The notes: generated by a model not told the origin, from the sequence alone. A DNA stretch of 64,000 bases from Deefgea tanakiae (GCF_019665765.1 NZ_CP081150.1:868001-932000); one strand, 5' to 3'; positions 31,896 to 41,288 are shown, counted from the first letter of the stretch. Numbers and translations are program-made.

Positions 31896-32891
31896 ATGGA
31901 TGCAAATATGCAGGCCTTGCTTGACGCGGGTTTAGCGGCGTTGAATGCGACTGACGACCCCGTTGAGCTCGAAATTGTCAAAGCAAGCTATATCGGAAAA
32001 CAAGGTTCGATCACTGCGCTGATGAAGCTATTGGCAGCGATGCCACCCGAAGAAAAAAAAGCGTTTGGTGCTCAGGTTAATTTGACCAAACAAGCTTTTG
32101 AAACTGCACTGAATGCTAAACGTGATGCAATGGCTGCGGAAAAGTTAGCAGCTCAGTTGGCGGCAGAGGCACTCGATATTTCATTACCTGGTCGAGGGCA
32201 CGCTAAAGGCGGTTTGCATCCTGTAACGCTCGTGCAGCAACGCATTGAAGCCTTATTTGGCAGTATGGGTTTTGCGGTCGCTGATGGTCCGGAAATTGAA
32301 AACGACTTTCATAATTTTGAAGCACTCAATATTCCAAAGAATCATCCTGCACGCGCAATGCAAGACACATTCTATGTTCAGAATGAAGGTGAACCTTTAG
32401 TACTGCGTACACACACCAGTCCAATTCAAGTTCGTTATATGCTTGATAACGAGCCTCCGATCAAGATTATTGCACCGGGTCGTGTTTACCGCGTTGACTC
32501 TGATGCGACTCACTCACCGATGTTCCATCAAATGGAAGGCTTGTGGGTTGAAGAGGGCGTCTCTTTTGCTGATTTGAAAAGTGTGATTGTTGATTTTCTT
32601 CGGCGCTTTTTTGAACGTGATAATTTGGAAGTACGTTTCCGTCCATCATTTTTCCCATTTACCGAACCATCGGCTGAAATTGATGTGAAGTGGTCCAAAG
32701 GTTGGATGGAAGTCGGTGGTTGCGGCATGGTGCATCCAAATGTTTTGAAAAGCGTGAATATTGATTCCGAAAAATACACCGGCTTTGCCTTCGGTATCGG
32801 TTTAGATCGATTTGCGATGCTGTACTACGGCGTGAATGATTTACGGCTGTTTTTTGAAAACGACGTGACTTTCTTGTCTCAATTCAAATAA
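31896..32891 (+). CDS. pheS: Phenylalanyl-tRNA synthetase alpha subunit
   Basis: Catalytic subunit (331 residues) of the alpha2-beta2 synthetase. An N-terminal coiled coil (residues 1-85) precedes the class II core, with motif 2 in [23 protein letters not shown] and the Phe-binding region [13 protein letters not shown], and motif 3 [14 protein letters not shown]. Its promoter is probably in the 139-base AT-rich spacer after the rplT terminator; no leader peptide is evident there. Confidence 0.97.
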   Translation: MDANMQALLDAGLAALNATDDPVELEIVKASYIGKQGSITALMKLLAAMPPEEKKAFGAQVNLTKQAFETALNAKRDAMAAEKLAAQLAAEALDISLPGRGHAKGGLHPVTLVQQRIEALFGSMGFAVADGPEIENDFHNFEALNIPKNHPARAMQDTFYVQNEGEPLVLRTHTSPIQVRYMLDNEPPIKIIAPGRVYRVDSDATHSPMFHQMEGLWVEEGVSFADLKSVIVDFLRRFFERDNLEVRFRPSFFPFTEPSAEIDVKWSKGWMEVGGCGMVHPNVLKSVNIDSEKYTGFAFGIGLDRFAMLYYGVNDLRLFFENDVTFLSQFK

Positions 32892-32905
32892 GCGGAGCAT
32901 TAATC

Positions 32906-35260
32906 ATGCAATTTTCAGAACAATGGCTACGTAGTTGGGTTAATCCCGCGTTGAGTTCGGATGAACTCGCGCATTTGTTAACCATGGCGGGTCTGGAAGT
33001 AGAAGAAAATGAAGCGGCAGCACCTGCATTTACAGATGTTTTTGTCGCAGAAGTATTGAGTGTAACTAAACATCCGGATGCTGATCGTTTGAATGTATGC
33101 AGTGTCAATGTGGGTGAAGCTGAGCCGCTGCAAATTGTTTGTGGTGCCCCCAATGTAGCTGCAGGTTTAAAAGTTCCTTGTGCGCGCATTGGTGCGGTGT
33201 TGCCGGGTGATTTTAAAATCAAGAAAGCCAAAGTTCGTGGCATCGAATCATCTGGTATGTTGTGCTCGGGTGATGAGATGGGTATAGCCGCAGACGTTGA
33301 TGGTTTATATGTGTTGCCAAGCAATGCCCCTGTAGGTATGCCGATTCGTGAATACTTAGCACTGGATGACCGTTTACTGACTTTAAAACTCACACCGAAT
33401 CGCACTGATTGCTTGTCGATTCGTGGTATTGCGCGTGAAATTGCGGCATTAACAAAATCCCCGTTAAATCCAATTGTGATTCAAGCAGCGGCACTGAGTA
33501 CTGAGTTGTCGATTGCTGTTGCATTGAATGCAGGTGATGCTTGCCCTCGTTATGCAGGCCGTATTGTTAAGGGGATTAATCAAGCCGCTGCAACGCCAGA
33601 TTGGATGAAACAACGCCTAGAGCGTTCGGGTATTCGCTCAATTTCAGCGATTGTTGATATTACCAATTACGTTCTGCTCGAACTCGGTCAGCCGATGCAT
33701 GCGTTCGACGCAGCAAAATTATCGGGTGGCGTTCAAGTTCGTTTTGCCCAAGCAGGTGAAACGATTACCTTGCTTAATGAGAAAGAGTTGACGTTGAGTG
33801 ACGATTTATTGGTGATTGCCGATGATCGTGAAGCGTTGGCTTTGGCTGGGATTATGGGCGGTTTGGCCTCGAGCGTAACTGAAGCGACCACCGATATTTT
33901 CCTTGAGTCGGCCTTCTTTGCGCCTGAAGTGATCGCTGGCAAAGCGCGTCGTTTTGGCTTCTCATCAGATTCTAGTCACCGCTTTGAGCGCGGGATTGAT
34001 TTTGGTAATGTCCGTGAAGCACTCGAGCGTGCAACACAACTAGTTGTTGAAATTTGTGGTGGTCAAGTTGGGCCTGTGACAGAACAAATCACGACACTAC
34101 CTAACCGTAAACCCGTTCAATTGCGCGTAGCCCGTGTTGCTAAAGTGCTAGGCGTTGCTCTACCTGCCGATGAAATCATATCGATGTTGCAAGGATTGGG
34201 TTTGGCGTGCGATTTAGCTGCTGATGTGATTATCGTTACGCCACCTTCATATCGTTTTGATATTGAAATCGAAGAAGACTTAATCGAGGAAGTTGCTCGC
34301 GTCTTTGGTTATGACAATATTCCAGTGAGCCCATCACTAGCGCGTATGAGTATGTTGCCGCAAGCGGGCAATCGCCGCAGCAAGAATGTTCTTAAGTCGA
34401 TCTTAGCTGCAAGGAATTTCCAAGAAACGATTTCCTACGCTTTTGTTGAAGAGAAATGGGAAAGCGATTTTGCCGCTAATGCTAATCCAATTCGCTTGAT
34501 GAATCCGATTGCAAGCCAAATGAGCGTAATGCGCTCCACCTTGATCGGTGGCCTAGTCGCTGGTTTGCAACACAATTTGAATCGTAAGCAAGATCGAGTG
34601 CGCTTATTTGAAGTGGCTCGCGTCTTCAACGGGGTTGCCGCAGATCAACAACCAGAACGTATTGCTGCATTAGCATGGGGTGGTCGTTTTGCCGAGCAGT
34701 GGGGCGTCAGCAAAGAACGCGTTGATTTCTTTGATGTTAAAGCCGATGTTGAAGCGCTGCTCGCACCGCGAGTGGCAGAATATCGCCGCGCCAATCATCC
34801 TGCATTGCATCCGGGCCGCTCCGCAGAAGTCGTGCTCGATGGGCAAATCATCGGTGTTGTTGGTGAATTGCATCCGAAATGGGTGCAAGCCTATGACTTA
34901 ACGCATGCACCTGTTGTACTTGAATTAGATGTTGCCGCCTTAGTGCAAGTTGAAAAACTGCAATCAGCACCGGTATCTAAATTTCAAGCTGTGCGGCGCG
35001 ATTTAGCGTTGTTAATGGATGAGTCAGTCTCTGTTGACACCTTGCAGGCTGCATTTTCAAGCGCAAAATTATCAGTAGTGGACAGTATCGAAGTTTTTGA
35101 TGTATACCGTGGTAAAGGTCTGCCAGAAGGTAAAAAGAGCCTTGCATTCAAAGTCTTAATGCAAGATACTCTCAAAACTTTGACTGACGTAGAAGTCGAT
35201 GAAGCAGTAACAAAATTACTCCAGAAGGCAGAGGAATGCGGCGCGATCTTGAGAGCATAA
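32906..35260 (+). CDS. pheT: Phenylalanyl-tRNA synthetase beta subunit
   Basis: Large subunit of 784 residues. It has an N-terminal tRNA-binding OB fold ([21 protein letters not shown]), the B3/B4 editing domains, B5 and the class II-like core (HRFERGIDF), and a C-terminal anticodon-binding ferredoxin fold ([16 protein letters not shown]). Its stop TAA shares one base with the ihfA start, indicating translational coupling. Confidence 0.97.
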   Translation: MQFSEQWLRSWVNPALSSDELAHLLTMAGLEVEENEAAAPAFTDVFVAEVLSVTKHPDADRLNVCSVNVGEAEPLQIVCGAPNVAAGLKVPCARIGAVLPGDFKIKKAKVRGIESSGMLCSGDEMGIAADVDGLYVLPSNAPVGMPIREYLALDDRLLTLKLTPNRTDCLSIRGIAREIAALTKSPLNPIVIQAAALSTELSIAVALNAGDACPRYAGRIVKGINQAAATPDWMKQRLERSGIRSISAIVDITNYVLLELGQPMHAFDAAKLSGGVQVRFAQAGETITLLNEKELTLSDDLLVIADDREALALAGIMGGLASSVTEATTDIFLESAFFAPEVIAGKARRFGFSSDSSHRFERGIDFGNVREALERATQLVVEICGGQVGPVTEQITTLPNRKPVQLRVARVAKVLGVALPADEIISMLQGLGLACDLAADVIIVTPPSYRFDIEIEEDLIEEVARVFGYDNIPVSPSLARMSMLPQAGNRRSKNVLKSILAARNFQETISYAFVEEKWESDFAANANPIRLMNPIASQMSVMRSTLIGGLVAGLQHNLNRKQDRVRLFEVARVFNGVAADQQPERIAALAWGGRFAEQWGVSKERVDFFDVKADVEALLAPRVAEYRRANHPALHPGRSAEVVLDGQIIGVVGELHPKWVQAYDLTHAPVVLELDVAALVQVEKLQSAPVSKFQAVRRDLALLMDESVSVDTLQAAFSSAKLSVVDSIEVFDVYRGKGLPEGKKSLAFKVLMQDTLKTLTDVEVDEAVTKLLQKAEECGAILRA

Positions 35261-35598
35261 TGCAGTACGAAACTAGCACATTAACACTAACAAAGGCCGA
35301 CCTAGCCGATATGTTGTTCGACAAGGTGGGTTTGAATAAACGCGAAGCAAAAGATATGGTTGAGTCATTTTTCGACGAAGTCCGTATCTCTTTGGCTGAA
35401 GGTGACACCGTCAAGCTATCTGGTTTTGGTAACTTTCAGTTGCGCGATAAGCCGCAGCGTCCAGGTCGTAACCCAAAAACTGGCGAAGAAATTCCAATTT
35501 CTGCTCGCCGTGTGGTTACATTTCACGCAAGTCAAAAGCTGAAGGGAATGGTTGAAATCCACTATGCAAAACTCCAGCAGCGTTATTCCAACCAGTGA
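35260..35598 (+). CDS. ihfA: Integration host factor alpha subunit
   Basis: DNA-bending nucleoid protein used in replication, transcription and site-specific recombination. The ATG at 35260 overlaps the pheT stop (TAATG). The sequence [26 protein letters not shown] and the beta-arm [22 protein letters not shown] (split here as [13 protein letters not shown]) mark IhfA rather than HU. The position after pheT is conserved. It may assist integration of the element 400 bases downstream. Confidence 0.96.
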   Translation: MQYETSTLTLTKADLADMLFDKVGLNKREAKDMVESFFDEVRISLAEGDTVKLSGFGNFQLRDKPQRPGRNPKTGEEIPISARRVVTFHASQKLKGMVEIHYAKLQQRYSNQ

Positions 35599-35932
35599 TT
35601 TGCCCTCAATACCTGCAAAACGCTACTTCACCATCGGTGAAGTTAGCGATTTGTGTGGCGTAAAACCCCATGTTTTACGCTATTGGGAGCAAGAGTTCAC
35701 TCAGTTAAAGCCTGTAAAACGTCGTGGTAATCGGCGTTACTATCAGCATCATGAAGTGCTGCTAGTGCGGCGAATTCGCGGTTTATTGTACGAGCAAGGT
35801 TTTACCATTAGCGGCGCGCGTAACCAGTTAGGTAGCAGTGCAGTGACGATGGGTGAGTATGCTGACGGCGAAGTGAGTTTGACTGAATTACGCCATGAGC
35901 TAGAAGACTTACTATCTTGGCTTGAACAGTAA
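35564..35932 (+). CDS. MerR-family transcriptional regulator
   Basis: A small MerR-type DNA-binding protein of about 122 residues. [22 protein letters not shown] is the helix-turn-helix (segments [12 protein letters not shown] and LRYWEQEF), followed by the wing [23 protein letters not shown]. No metal-binding cysteines are seen in the short C-terminus. A gene of this type after ihfA is conserved in proteobacteria, function unknown. Start 35564 (ATG) overlaps ihfA; TTG 35552 has a better-spaced AGGGA. Confidence 0.88.
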   Translation: MQNSSSVIPTSDLPSIPAKRYFTIGEVSDLCGVKPHVLRYWEQEFTQLKPVKRRGNRRYYQHHEVLLVRRIRGLLYEQGFTISGARNQLGSSAVTMGEYADGEVSLTELRHELEDLLSWLEQ

Positions 35933-35959
35933 GCTGGTTTACGATAGAATTTGACCTCT

Positions 35960-36036
35960 CGGAATATAGCGCAGCCTGGTAGCGCACTTGGATGGGGTCC
36001 AAGGGGTCGCGAGTTCGAATCCCGCTATTCCGACCA
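35960..36036 (+). tRNA. tRNA-Pro (anticodon GGG), integration site
   Basis: A 77-base cloverleaf. The acceptor CGGAATA pairs with TATTCCG, the anticodon arm is CTTGG-ATGGGGT-CCAAG with anticodon GGG, the T arm holds GTTCGAAT, and CCA is encoded. The 3' half (from 35992) is repeated at 41441, marking it as the attachment site of the integrative element; the gene itself remains intact. Confidence 0.96.
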
Positions 36037-36080
36037 ATAAAATCAATGGGTTACAACTTCACGGTTGTAGCCCATTTTTT
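35992..36080 (+). repeat. attL: 89-bp direct repeat, left copy
   Basis: Runs from the anticodon loop of tRNA-Pro through CCA and the tRNA terminator (TGGGTTACAACTT..GTTGTAGCCCA stem with T-run). It matches 41441-41529 with three mismatches by eye. The long duplication includes the tRNA's terminator, so the tRNA transcription unit stays complete after insertion. Confidence 0.93.
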
Positions 36081-36103
36081 CTATGCGCCAATTTTGTGCG
36101 TTT

Positions 36104-36134
36104 ATGGTTACAGTTATGGTTACACTTGGCGTGA
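36104..36134 (+). repeat. Integrase arm-site-like repeat, left copy
   Basis: A 31-base sequence identical to 41289-41319 and in the same orientation. It is built from a tandem ATGGTTACA unit (start-to-start 12 bases) followed by CTTGGCGTGA. It lies 23 bases inside attL. Paired internal repeats near both ends are typical of tyrosine-integrase arm-type binding sites. Confidence 0.7.
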
Positions 36135-36159
36135 GCTAGGCTGATACAACGCCGCCATT

Positions 36160-36795
36160 CTAGGTAATACGCTTACTGATCGACTTCGTGACTCTCTCCA
36201 TGCCTTTATTGATCAATCCAAGCTGTGCATCAACATAACTCTCTGCTTGGTTTGATAGTGTTGCTTGTTGTTGATATAGGCTGTTGTAGGTTTTCCAGTG
36301 CATGCCTTTGGGCTTCCCGCTTTCTCCATTGAGAAAACCCGCTGGCCAGCGCAATTGATCCCTGATCTTGTCTAATTTTCTAATTTGCCTTTCAAGGTGG
36401 CTTTCATGCTGGCTGCTGTAGCTCAGTCGGTAGCACTTACGGCAGGCAGGCACTTTGCCGATGTAGATAATTGCAGCACGCCGATTGCAGCAAGGGCAGA
36501 TAAACCACTGCCGTGATCCGCCTAAATTGCAGGCCGTTTTACTTAGTTTAATTTTGCAATCTACGTCCTGCCACTCTCCATTGCGTTTAATCCGATATTG
36601 CAGCGTGATTGCGTTCTCTGCAACTTTGACTGTGATACTGGCAACACGCTCGCCATTCCGATGCCATGACCAATCAAAATGACGCTTTGACAGCATGCCA
36701 TCACGTTGCCAGCGGCGTATATCGACAAAACGGTAATCGCTGGTTTTTGCTTTGCTGCTGTATGAGTAATTCCGACCACTACCAAAACCGCCCAT
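36160..36795 (-). CDS. Zinc-ribbon protein of the GGFGSGR type, function unknown
   Basis: About 211 residues. The N-terminal MGGFGSGR and RRWQRDGML are hallmarks of a family widespread in prophages and integrative elements. A CxxC...CxxC zinc ribbon is visible (CPCCNRR near residue 96 and CRKC about 20 residues later), then a basic coiled-coil-like C-terminus. DNA binding is plausible but unproven. Start 36795 (MGGFGSGR) is preferred over 36810 because GGAGAG lies about eight bases upstream and the family begins there. Confidence 0.7.
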   Translation of the reverse strand: MGGFGSGRNYSYSSKAKTSDYRFVDIRRWQRDGMLSKRHFDWSWHRNGERVASITVKVAENAITLQYRIKRNGEWQDVDCKIKLSKTACNLGGSRQWFICPCCNRRAAIIYIGKVPACRKCYRLSYSSQHESHLERQIRKLDKIRDQLRWPAGFLNGESGKPKGMHWKTYNSLYQQQATLSNQAESYVDAQLGLINKGMERVTKSISKRIT

Positions 36796-36939
36796 GATGA
36801 GGCTCTCCATTTTTTATACGAAATCATTAAGCAAATTTATTGAGTTGTATTGCATGTTTCGGCTGGAACTTGCGGCTTGTTCATCGCCACTCGCGTTGCA
36901 GAATTGCGCTAGTAAGATGGTAATTTCTAAGAGGGTGTA

Positions 36940-37071
36940 CAGCAGGCGGGGCACGAGAATCGGCTAAAAGTGGCTGACTGCCCCAGCTCATGGGGCAATC
37001 TTTCGATAATGGCTGAAATCGTGCCCCATCTGGCGGGGTAGTGTTCACGCTATTGCCCCAGCACGCGGGGT
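36940..37071 (-). repeat. Four iteron-like GC-rich sites
   Basis: On the minus strand the unit resembles CCCCGC-nnn-CTGGGGCA, with copies at about 37054-37072, 37022-37040, 36979-36997 and a half-copy at 36940-36952. Three form short hairpins (GCCCC/GGGGC type). Spacing between copies is 32, 43 and 44 bases, near whole helical turns. No T-runs follow, so they are not terminators. They start inside the end of the winged-helix gene and fill the gap after it, as iterons or operators often do. Confidence 0.55.
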
Positions 37072-37512
37072 AGCGTTTGTATTTATGATGAGTCCTGTTT
37101 CGTTTCTCCAATACGATAACGGCACCTTGGTCGGGCGAACGTCTAGCGGTTTGCCTTTCTGGTGGTCGTCGATCTTGTAAAAGCTAAACGCGAACAAACT
37201 GCATTGATTGCGGCCACCGTGGCGGGTGCGAATGAGCCAGCCTTTATCCTCTAGCTCTTTCAGTGCCTTGGCCAAGGTCGCTTTGCTGCGCCATCCTCTG
37301 GGCTGCATCAGCGTCCATGCTGCCGATAAATAACCATTGCGATTCGGGTGCCACTGGCTGGCTAGATCGAAAATCAATTTCACGGCATAGGGGCTAAGTG
37401 CGGCAAATTCTTCGGACGTAATCACGACCATCGGTAGGGGCATGAATAAACCTTTTTCACGCCCCTCCTTTAAGTCGCGCAGCGCGGCCGCTTTGGCTTT
37501 GCTGCCAGCCAT
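37045..37512 (-). CDS. Winged-helix protein, possible replication or control protein of the element
   Basis: 155 residues. The region VVITSEEFAALSPYAVKLIFDLASQW and RSKATLAKALKELEDKGWLIRTRHGG reads as a winged helix-turn-helix (segments SPYAVKLIFDLA and LAKALKELEDKGWL). It starts two bases after the Rha-type gene and ends in iteron-like repeats, so a role as a replication initiator or autoregulator is attractive but inferred. The last ~12 codons are made of repeat sequence. Confidence 0.6.
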   Translation of the reverse strand: MAGSKAKAAALRDLKEGREKGLFMPLPMVVITSEEFAALSPYAVKLIFDLASQWHPNRNGYLSAAWTLMQPRGWRSKATLAKALKELEDKGWLIRTRHGGRNQCSLFAFSFYKIDDHQKGKPLDVRPTKVPLSYWRNETGLIINTNATPRAGAIA

Positions 37513-37514
37513 CG

Positions 37515-38195
37515 CTACCCCTCCAGCAAGCCAGCAGGTAAGAACAAGCTTTTAAACATCGCGAGCTTGGCTTTGACTGCTTGATAGGCCTGTTTATGAT
37601 CCGCGCCAGTCGCAAGCGCGTATTGCACGCTCTCGGCCGCCAGTACATAGCAGCAGCCCAACGTGGTGAGTTGAGCCGTGCTTAGTTTGGCTCGCTGCCC
37701 CTTGTCGATGCCGATGGTTTTATTTACCAGCTTTTCTAGGTTGATGTGGTGAAACTTCGCGGGCGTGCTGCTGCCGTGCTGCTGGGCATATTCCGCAAGC
37801 TGGCTGGCTGCTTGGTGTGCATGGCGATACGAGGGTAGGTATTGCTGATCTCGTGCCGCCAGTGTGCGGCGTGCCTCGCCAAACGCTTGGATCAATCGGG
37901 CTTTCATGGCGCGAATCTCTGGCGTATTGCGGGTATAGGTTAGTACCAGCATGGCTTGATCTTCATTCAACAATGCAAACCGTTCAGGTCTGCCGCCTAG
38001 CTCTTGGGGTTTTGCGCTTTCAAAGCGCATTACTCCCAATGCCACATAGTCGCCTTGGTGTTGCTCAATACGGCGTAATAGGTGGCGATGTTGCACGCCT
38101 AATTTTGCAGCCAATAAGCGCGAATCAATCAATGGCTCGATATTGCTACTGATCAATTGCAAATCTTGCTCAGGTACAGGGATTAAATAAGCCAT
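37515..38195 (-). CDS. Rha-family phage regulatory protein
   Basis: 226 residues. The N-terminal pRha-like domain is recognisable: a DSRLLAAKLGVQHRHLLRRI segment (residues 23-42), GGRPERFALLNEDQAMLVLTY, then RNTPEIRAMKARLIQAFGEARR. Rha proteins are phage-encoded regulators that interfere with host growth lacking IHF. The C-terminal half (FHHINLEKLVNKTIG...) is not recognised. Two-base gaps on both sides show an operon. Confidence 0.8.
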   Translation of the reverse strand: MAYLIPVPEQDLQLISSNIEPLIDSRLLAAKLGVQHRHLLRRIEQHQGDYVALGVMRFESAKPQELGGRPERFALLNEDQAMLVLTYTRNTPEIRAMKARLIQAFGEARRTLAARDQQYLPSYRHAHQAASQLAEYAQQHGSSTPAKFHHINLEKLVNKTIGIDKGQRAKLSTAQLTTLGCCYVLAAESVQYALATGADHKQAYQAVKAKLAMFKSLFLPAGLLEG

Positions 38196-38197
38196 GA

Positions 38198-38506
38198 TTA
38201 TTGCTCCTTGCGTGGGCGGCGTTTGATGAGGGAATAATGCGCGATGCCGAAATGCTCGCGCCCATCACGGTCGACGGTGCGGCGGCGTTCAACGTGGATT
38301 TCTGCGCCTTGGTCGACTAACTCCATCACGCGGCCAGCGGGGTGCAATACGTTATACAAGTCACGCAATTCAAACGTGCTCTTGGTGCCTGTTAGTAAAG
38401 CTTGCTCGGTTCGATCTTGTTGCGCGACTCGGTCGGTGCGCTTATGCTGGCGATTGTGTTTTGGGTCGTCGTTGCCTGCGTGGTCGCGGCGATCTTTTTT
38501 GTTCAC
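38198..38506 (-). CDS. Small helix-turn-helix protein (HTH_39-like)
   Basis: 102 residues with a very basic, charged N-terminus (KKDRRDHAGNDDPKHNRQHK). The segment QALLTGTKSTFELRDLYNVLHPAGRVMELVDQGAEIHVERR fits the winged-helix domain seen in phage HTH proteins of PF14090 type (parts: STFELRDLYNVLHPAGRV and HYSLIKRR). It is located between the AlpA-like and Rha-like genes; a regulatory role is likely. Confidence 0.6.
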   Translation of the reverse strand: MNKKDRRDHAGNDDPKHNRQHKRTDRVAQQDRTEQALLTGTKSTFELRDLYNVLHPAGRVMELVDQGAEIHVERRRTVDRDGREHFGIAHYSLIKRRPRKEQ

Positions 38507-38509
38507 GCT

Positions 38510-38710
38510 TTAGCCCTCCCGTTTTGCAGGTTGGCAGCGGGCAAGATAGGCGTGCAAACTGTCGGCAGGGATTGCGCTGGCATTGGTCGACAGTTTGACC
38601 AATTCGAGTTCGCCTTGTTTAACGAGGCGATAGATCGTGGCGCGGCTCAAGCCTAGCGTGGTCACTGCGGCATTGATTCGGTACATCAGAGGTGTAGCGG
38701 GTAAGGGCAT
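38510..38710 (-). CDS. AlpA-like excisionase/transcription regulator
   Basis: About 66 residues with a MerR-like helix-turn-helix: YRINAAVTTLGLSRATIYRL then a wing with lysines and IPADSLHAYLARCQ. AlpA-type proteins commonly control integrase expression and excision in small integrative elements. ATG 38710 is chosen because GGAGG lies five bases upstream; ATG 38722 is in frame but sits on that ribosome site. Two GATGCAT copies 13 bases apart (38738 and 38751) lie just upstream and could be an operator. Confidence 0.8.
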   Translation of the reverse strand: MPLPATPLMYRINAAVTTLGLSRATIYRLVKQGELELVKLSTNASAIPADSLHAYLARCQPAKREG

Positions 38711-38830
38711 AAAGGCCTCCATGCGTTGGTTTAACGTGATGCATCAGGGCGATGCATGGAGGCATTTTGAATTGGCAGATCTATGTGAAGTCGAACATCC
38801 GAAAAATCAATTCGGATATTCGATTTACTC

Positions 38831-39784
38831 TTATTTATAAATTTGGATCAACTCACGGCCTTGTTTAATCATGTCGCCGAGGCGGTCTTGTTTGTAGGCT
38901 CCATTGATGCCAAGCCGTAATAACTCATCGGCAACAGCTATAGCGGCAGCATCGTGTTTTGATAAATCCCCAGCAGTGCCTGTCCGTGTGTCTTTAAGGA
39001 TCGCGGCACAGAGTGCAGCAATGGTTGCTGCTTGTTTATTTTCAGCCTTTGGGCTTGGTTTTGTTGATTCTGGTGCTTGTTCGTTGTCTACAAGTGATAG
39101 CTCAAATTTTGCAATGTCATCTGTTTGAGCGACGATCACCGCATCGTCTGGAATTCCACCAGCGGGGTAATAGCTTTTGGGGTCATCATAAGGCTTTCCT
39201 TCAAACTGTTCTAAAACCTGATAATAATTTCCATTGTTATCACTTACGATCACGCCTTCTAAGCAGACAAGGGAAACACTTGGCCCGTTAGTTTCTTTTT
39301 GGTAGGCATGCATAACATCTAGTTTCTCTGCGCCACTCATTGTTAGGTGGTAATAATCAGATAAGGTAATGATTGAGCTGTTATCAAATTGATAGAAAAA
39401 GTCATCTTTTTTCACGCCACGATAGCAAAAAAGTATTTGGTTTTCAGATTGAAATTTCATAATTGCTTGTTGGATTTCGTCGCTTTGAGTATCAAGCCAT
39501 TTACGTGTAACAGTGAAGGGCACTTGATTTGTCTTGAAGAAATCTAAAACTTCTTGTCGTGCATTTGGCAAAGGACAAACAAATATTTCCGCTTCAAATT
39601 CTGATCGCTTTATTCCAATATGCGCCCTTGCATGATTAACAAAATGCACAGATAGCTTTAAGTGCCCATCTAGCCCAAGATTTAGCACATCTGCAATAGT
39701 CACTTCTTCATTGAGTGATGCGCTCAAGCGTTTTGCCGTATCGCTTAATGACATGGCTTTTTTTAACTTAAATAATTTGCTCAT
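38831..39784 (-). CDS. Uncharacterised protein of the integrative element (317 residues)
   Basis: No function recognised. The N-terminus SLSDTAKRLSASLNEEVTIADVLNLGLDGHLKLSVHFVN (segments SLSDTAKRLSASL and DVLNLGLDGHLKLSVHFVN) resembles proteins seen in many integrative elements and prophages and may be an HTH-like module. The middle (residues 50-210) has an alternating strand pattern, a linker with APESTKPSPK follows, and the C-terminus has an alanine-rich helical segment. Start 39784 has AGGGGG six bases upstream, preferred over 39853. It is separate from the downstream operon by 120 bases. Confidence 0.65.
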   Translation of the reverse strand: MSKLFKLKKAMSLSDTAKRLSASLNEEVTIADVLNLGLDGHLKLSVHFVNHARAHIGIKRSEFEAEIFVCPLPNARQEVLDFFKTNQVPFTVTRKWLDTQSDEIQQAIMKFQSENQILFCYRGVKKDDFFYQFDNSSIITLSDYYHLTMSGAEKLDVMHAYQKETNGPSVSLVCLEGVIVSDNNGNYYQVLEQFEGKPYDDPKSYYPAGGIPDDAVIVAQTDDIAKFELSLVDNEQAPESTKPSPKAENKQAATIAALCAAILKDTRTGTAGDLSKHDAAAIAVADELLRLGINGAYKQDRLGDMIKQGRELIQIYK

Positions 39785-39881
39785 CACGCCCCCTATGGCG
39801 TAATTCCTGTAATTGATTGCCTGCGCCAGCGGGTCAGGGTTACCCGTTTTCAATCCGTCGATCTAGGCGCGGCAAACTCGT

Positions 39882-41270
39882 TTATGCGGTGTGTCGGTTG
39901 AGTAGAATCACATTGTCGGCCTCGGTGTTAGCCAACAAGGCCAGACGTTCACCAAGCAAAATAAACGCTTCCCGTTGCTCGGCTTCTAGCCGCTGCAATT
40001 GGTAGGTGCGAATGACTTTGTCTTTCTCTTTGTGATTTAAACACTTTTCGATGACATGCGGTGCAACACCCAGCTCGCCCATGAGCGTGGCAGCGGTGCG
40101 GCGTAGATCATGCGGTGTCCATTTTCCACCTGATAACACTAAGGCTTGCGTATTTTGACTGCGGCCACTCATGGCAGTGTTGGTTTGACGGTCGCTGATT
40201 TGCTTGGTAAGTGTTTTGACACAAACATGGCTTTCGCCTCTGCGGTCCATAAAGAGCCATTCAGGATGTTCTAACAACGAGAAAATTTCATTAAATCCAC
40301 TCATGGCAAAGTCGGAGAGGTAAATCAGGTGGCTAATGCCATTCTTGGCGTTATCAGCAGGAATAAACCAAGTGCGAGTGGTGAGGTCGATGTGGCTGCG
40401 TTGCGCGCGCAATAATTCACCAATGCGGGCTGCGGTGCCAAGCAATACCCGAATCGCTGCTTGGTATTTGAAAGACAGTTTGCAGTTGGGTAGGGCGGTT
40501 TGTAATAGGTAGCGTAATTCGCTTTCACTCAATACACGGTCGCGCTCGATACTATTGCCGCCGAATGAGGTTTTTTTCAGGTGGCTGGTGGGGTCGTTTT
40601 CTAGCAGTCCAGCACCAATGGCATAGCCAAAACATTGCCGTAAATCGGAAAGTGTATGGTTGGCCATGCGCTTGGCACCACGCTCCACAATGTCATGCAA
40701 AACCCGCGCAATGTGTTGGCGATTGATTTCATCGGCATAGAGATTGCCCAGCAAAGGGAACACGTCTTTTTGAAATGAGCGACGTGTTTCGCTACCTTGA
40801 TCTTTTCGATTCGATAGCTGTACGCGCTCCCAGCGATTAAATAGCTCGGAAAAAGTCATGCGTGCGGCGTGAAGGGCTGCTTCGGCTGCTTTGGTTTCTC
40901 GTTCAAGCTCGGCCAGTTTTTGTTGGTGCTGTTGATCGAGTATCAGTTGTTGATCTGCTGCGGCTAAGTCTTGGCGAGCTTGGGCGGGGTCGATACCCTT
41001 GGCCAATTGCAAGCGGCACCACCCGCGCCAGCGTCTTGCTGTGCTGAGGCGGTGCTCGTCTGGCTTGGCTTCACCATCGCGCTCGCGTTCATCTTCATTG
41101 ATACTCAAAACACGGCGGCGGCCTGCAAACTGGTAGCGCATTTGCCAATATCGCCCGCTGGCGGTCACGCGAAATTCTAACCCATCGCCATCACGCAAAA
41201 TGGTTTCAGTTTTGCCATCTGCCACCTTGGCATTGTCGATTTCTTTGGTGGTGAGTTTCTTGATTGCCAT
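39882..41270 (-). CDS. Tyrosine recombinase/integrase (DUF4102 type)
   Basis: About 462 residues. The N-terminal DUF4102-like region has LTTKEIDNAKVADGKTET and a WQMRYQFAGRRRVLSI strand set, then an alanine-rich coiled coil (about 115-150) and a core-binding domain. Catalytic residues are visible in GTAARIGELL (Arg), PHDLRRTAATLM (His-x-x-Arg), CLNHKEKDKV (His) and IRTYQ (nucleophile Tyr). It sits next to attR at 41441. ATG 41270 is preferred over the in-frame TTG at 41282. Confidence 0.95.
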   Translation of the reverse strand: MAIKKLTTKEIDNAKVADGKTETILRDGDGLEFRVTASGRYWQMRYQFAGRRRVLSINEDERERDGEAKPDEHRLSTARRWRGWCRLQLAKGIDPAQARQDLAAADQQLILDQQHQQKLAELERETKAAEAALHAARMTFSELFNRWERVQLSNRKDQGSETRRSFQKDVFPLLGNLYADEINRQHIARVLHDIVERGAKRMANHTLSDLRQCFGYAIGAGLLENDPTSHLKKTSFGGNSIERDRVLSESELRYLLQTALPNCKLSFKYQAAIRVLLGTAARIGELLRAQRSHIDLTTRTWFIPADNAKNGISHLIYLSDFAMSGFNEIFSLLEHPEWLFMDRRGESHVCVKTLTKQISDRQTNTAMSGRSQNTQALVLSGGKWTPHDLRRTAATLMGELGVAPHVIEKCLNHKEKDKVIRTYQLQRLEAEQREAFILLGERLALLANTEADNVILLNRHTA

Positions 41271-41288
41271 TTCTGCGTCCAAAATTCT

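Noticed and set aside
36881-37111. 76-codon minus-strand frame over the iteron-like repeats
   Set aside because: It is a by-product of the GC-rich repeats and overlaps the winged-helix gene in another frame.
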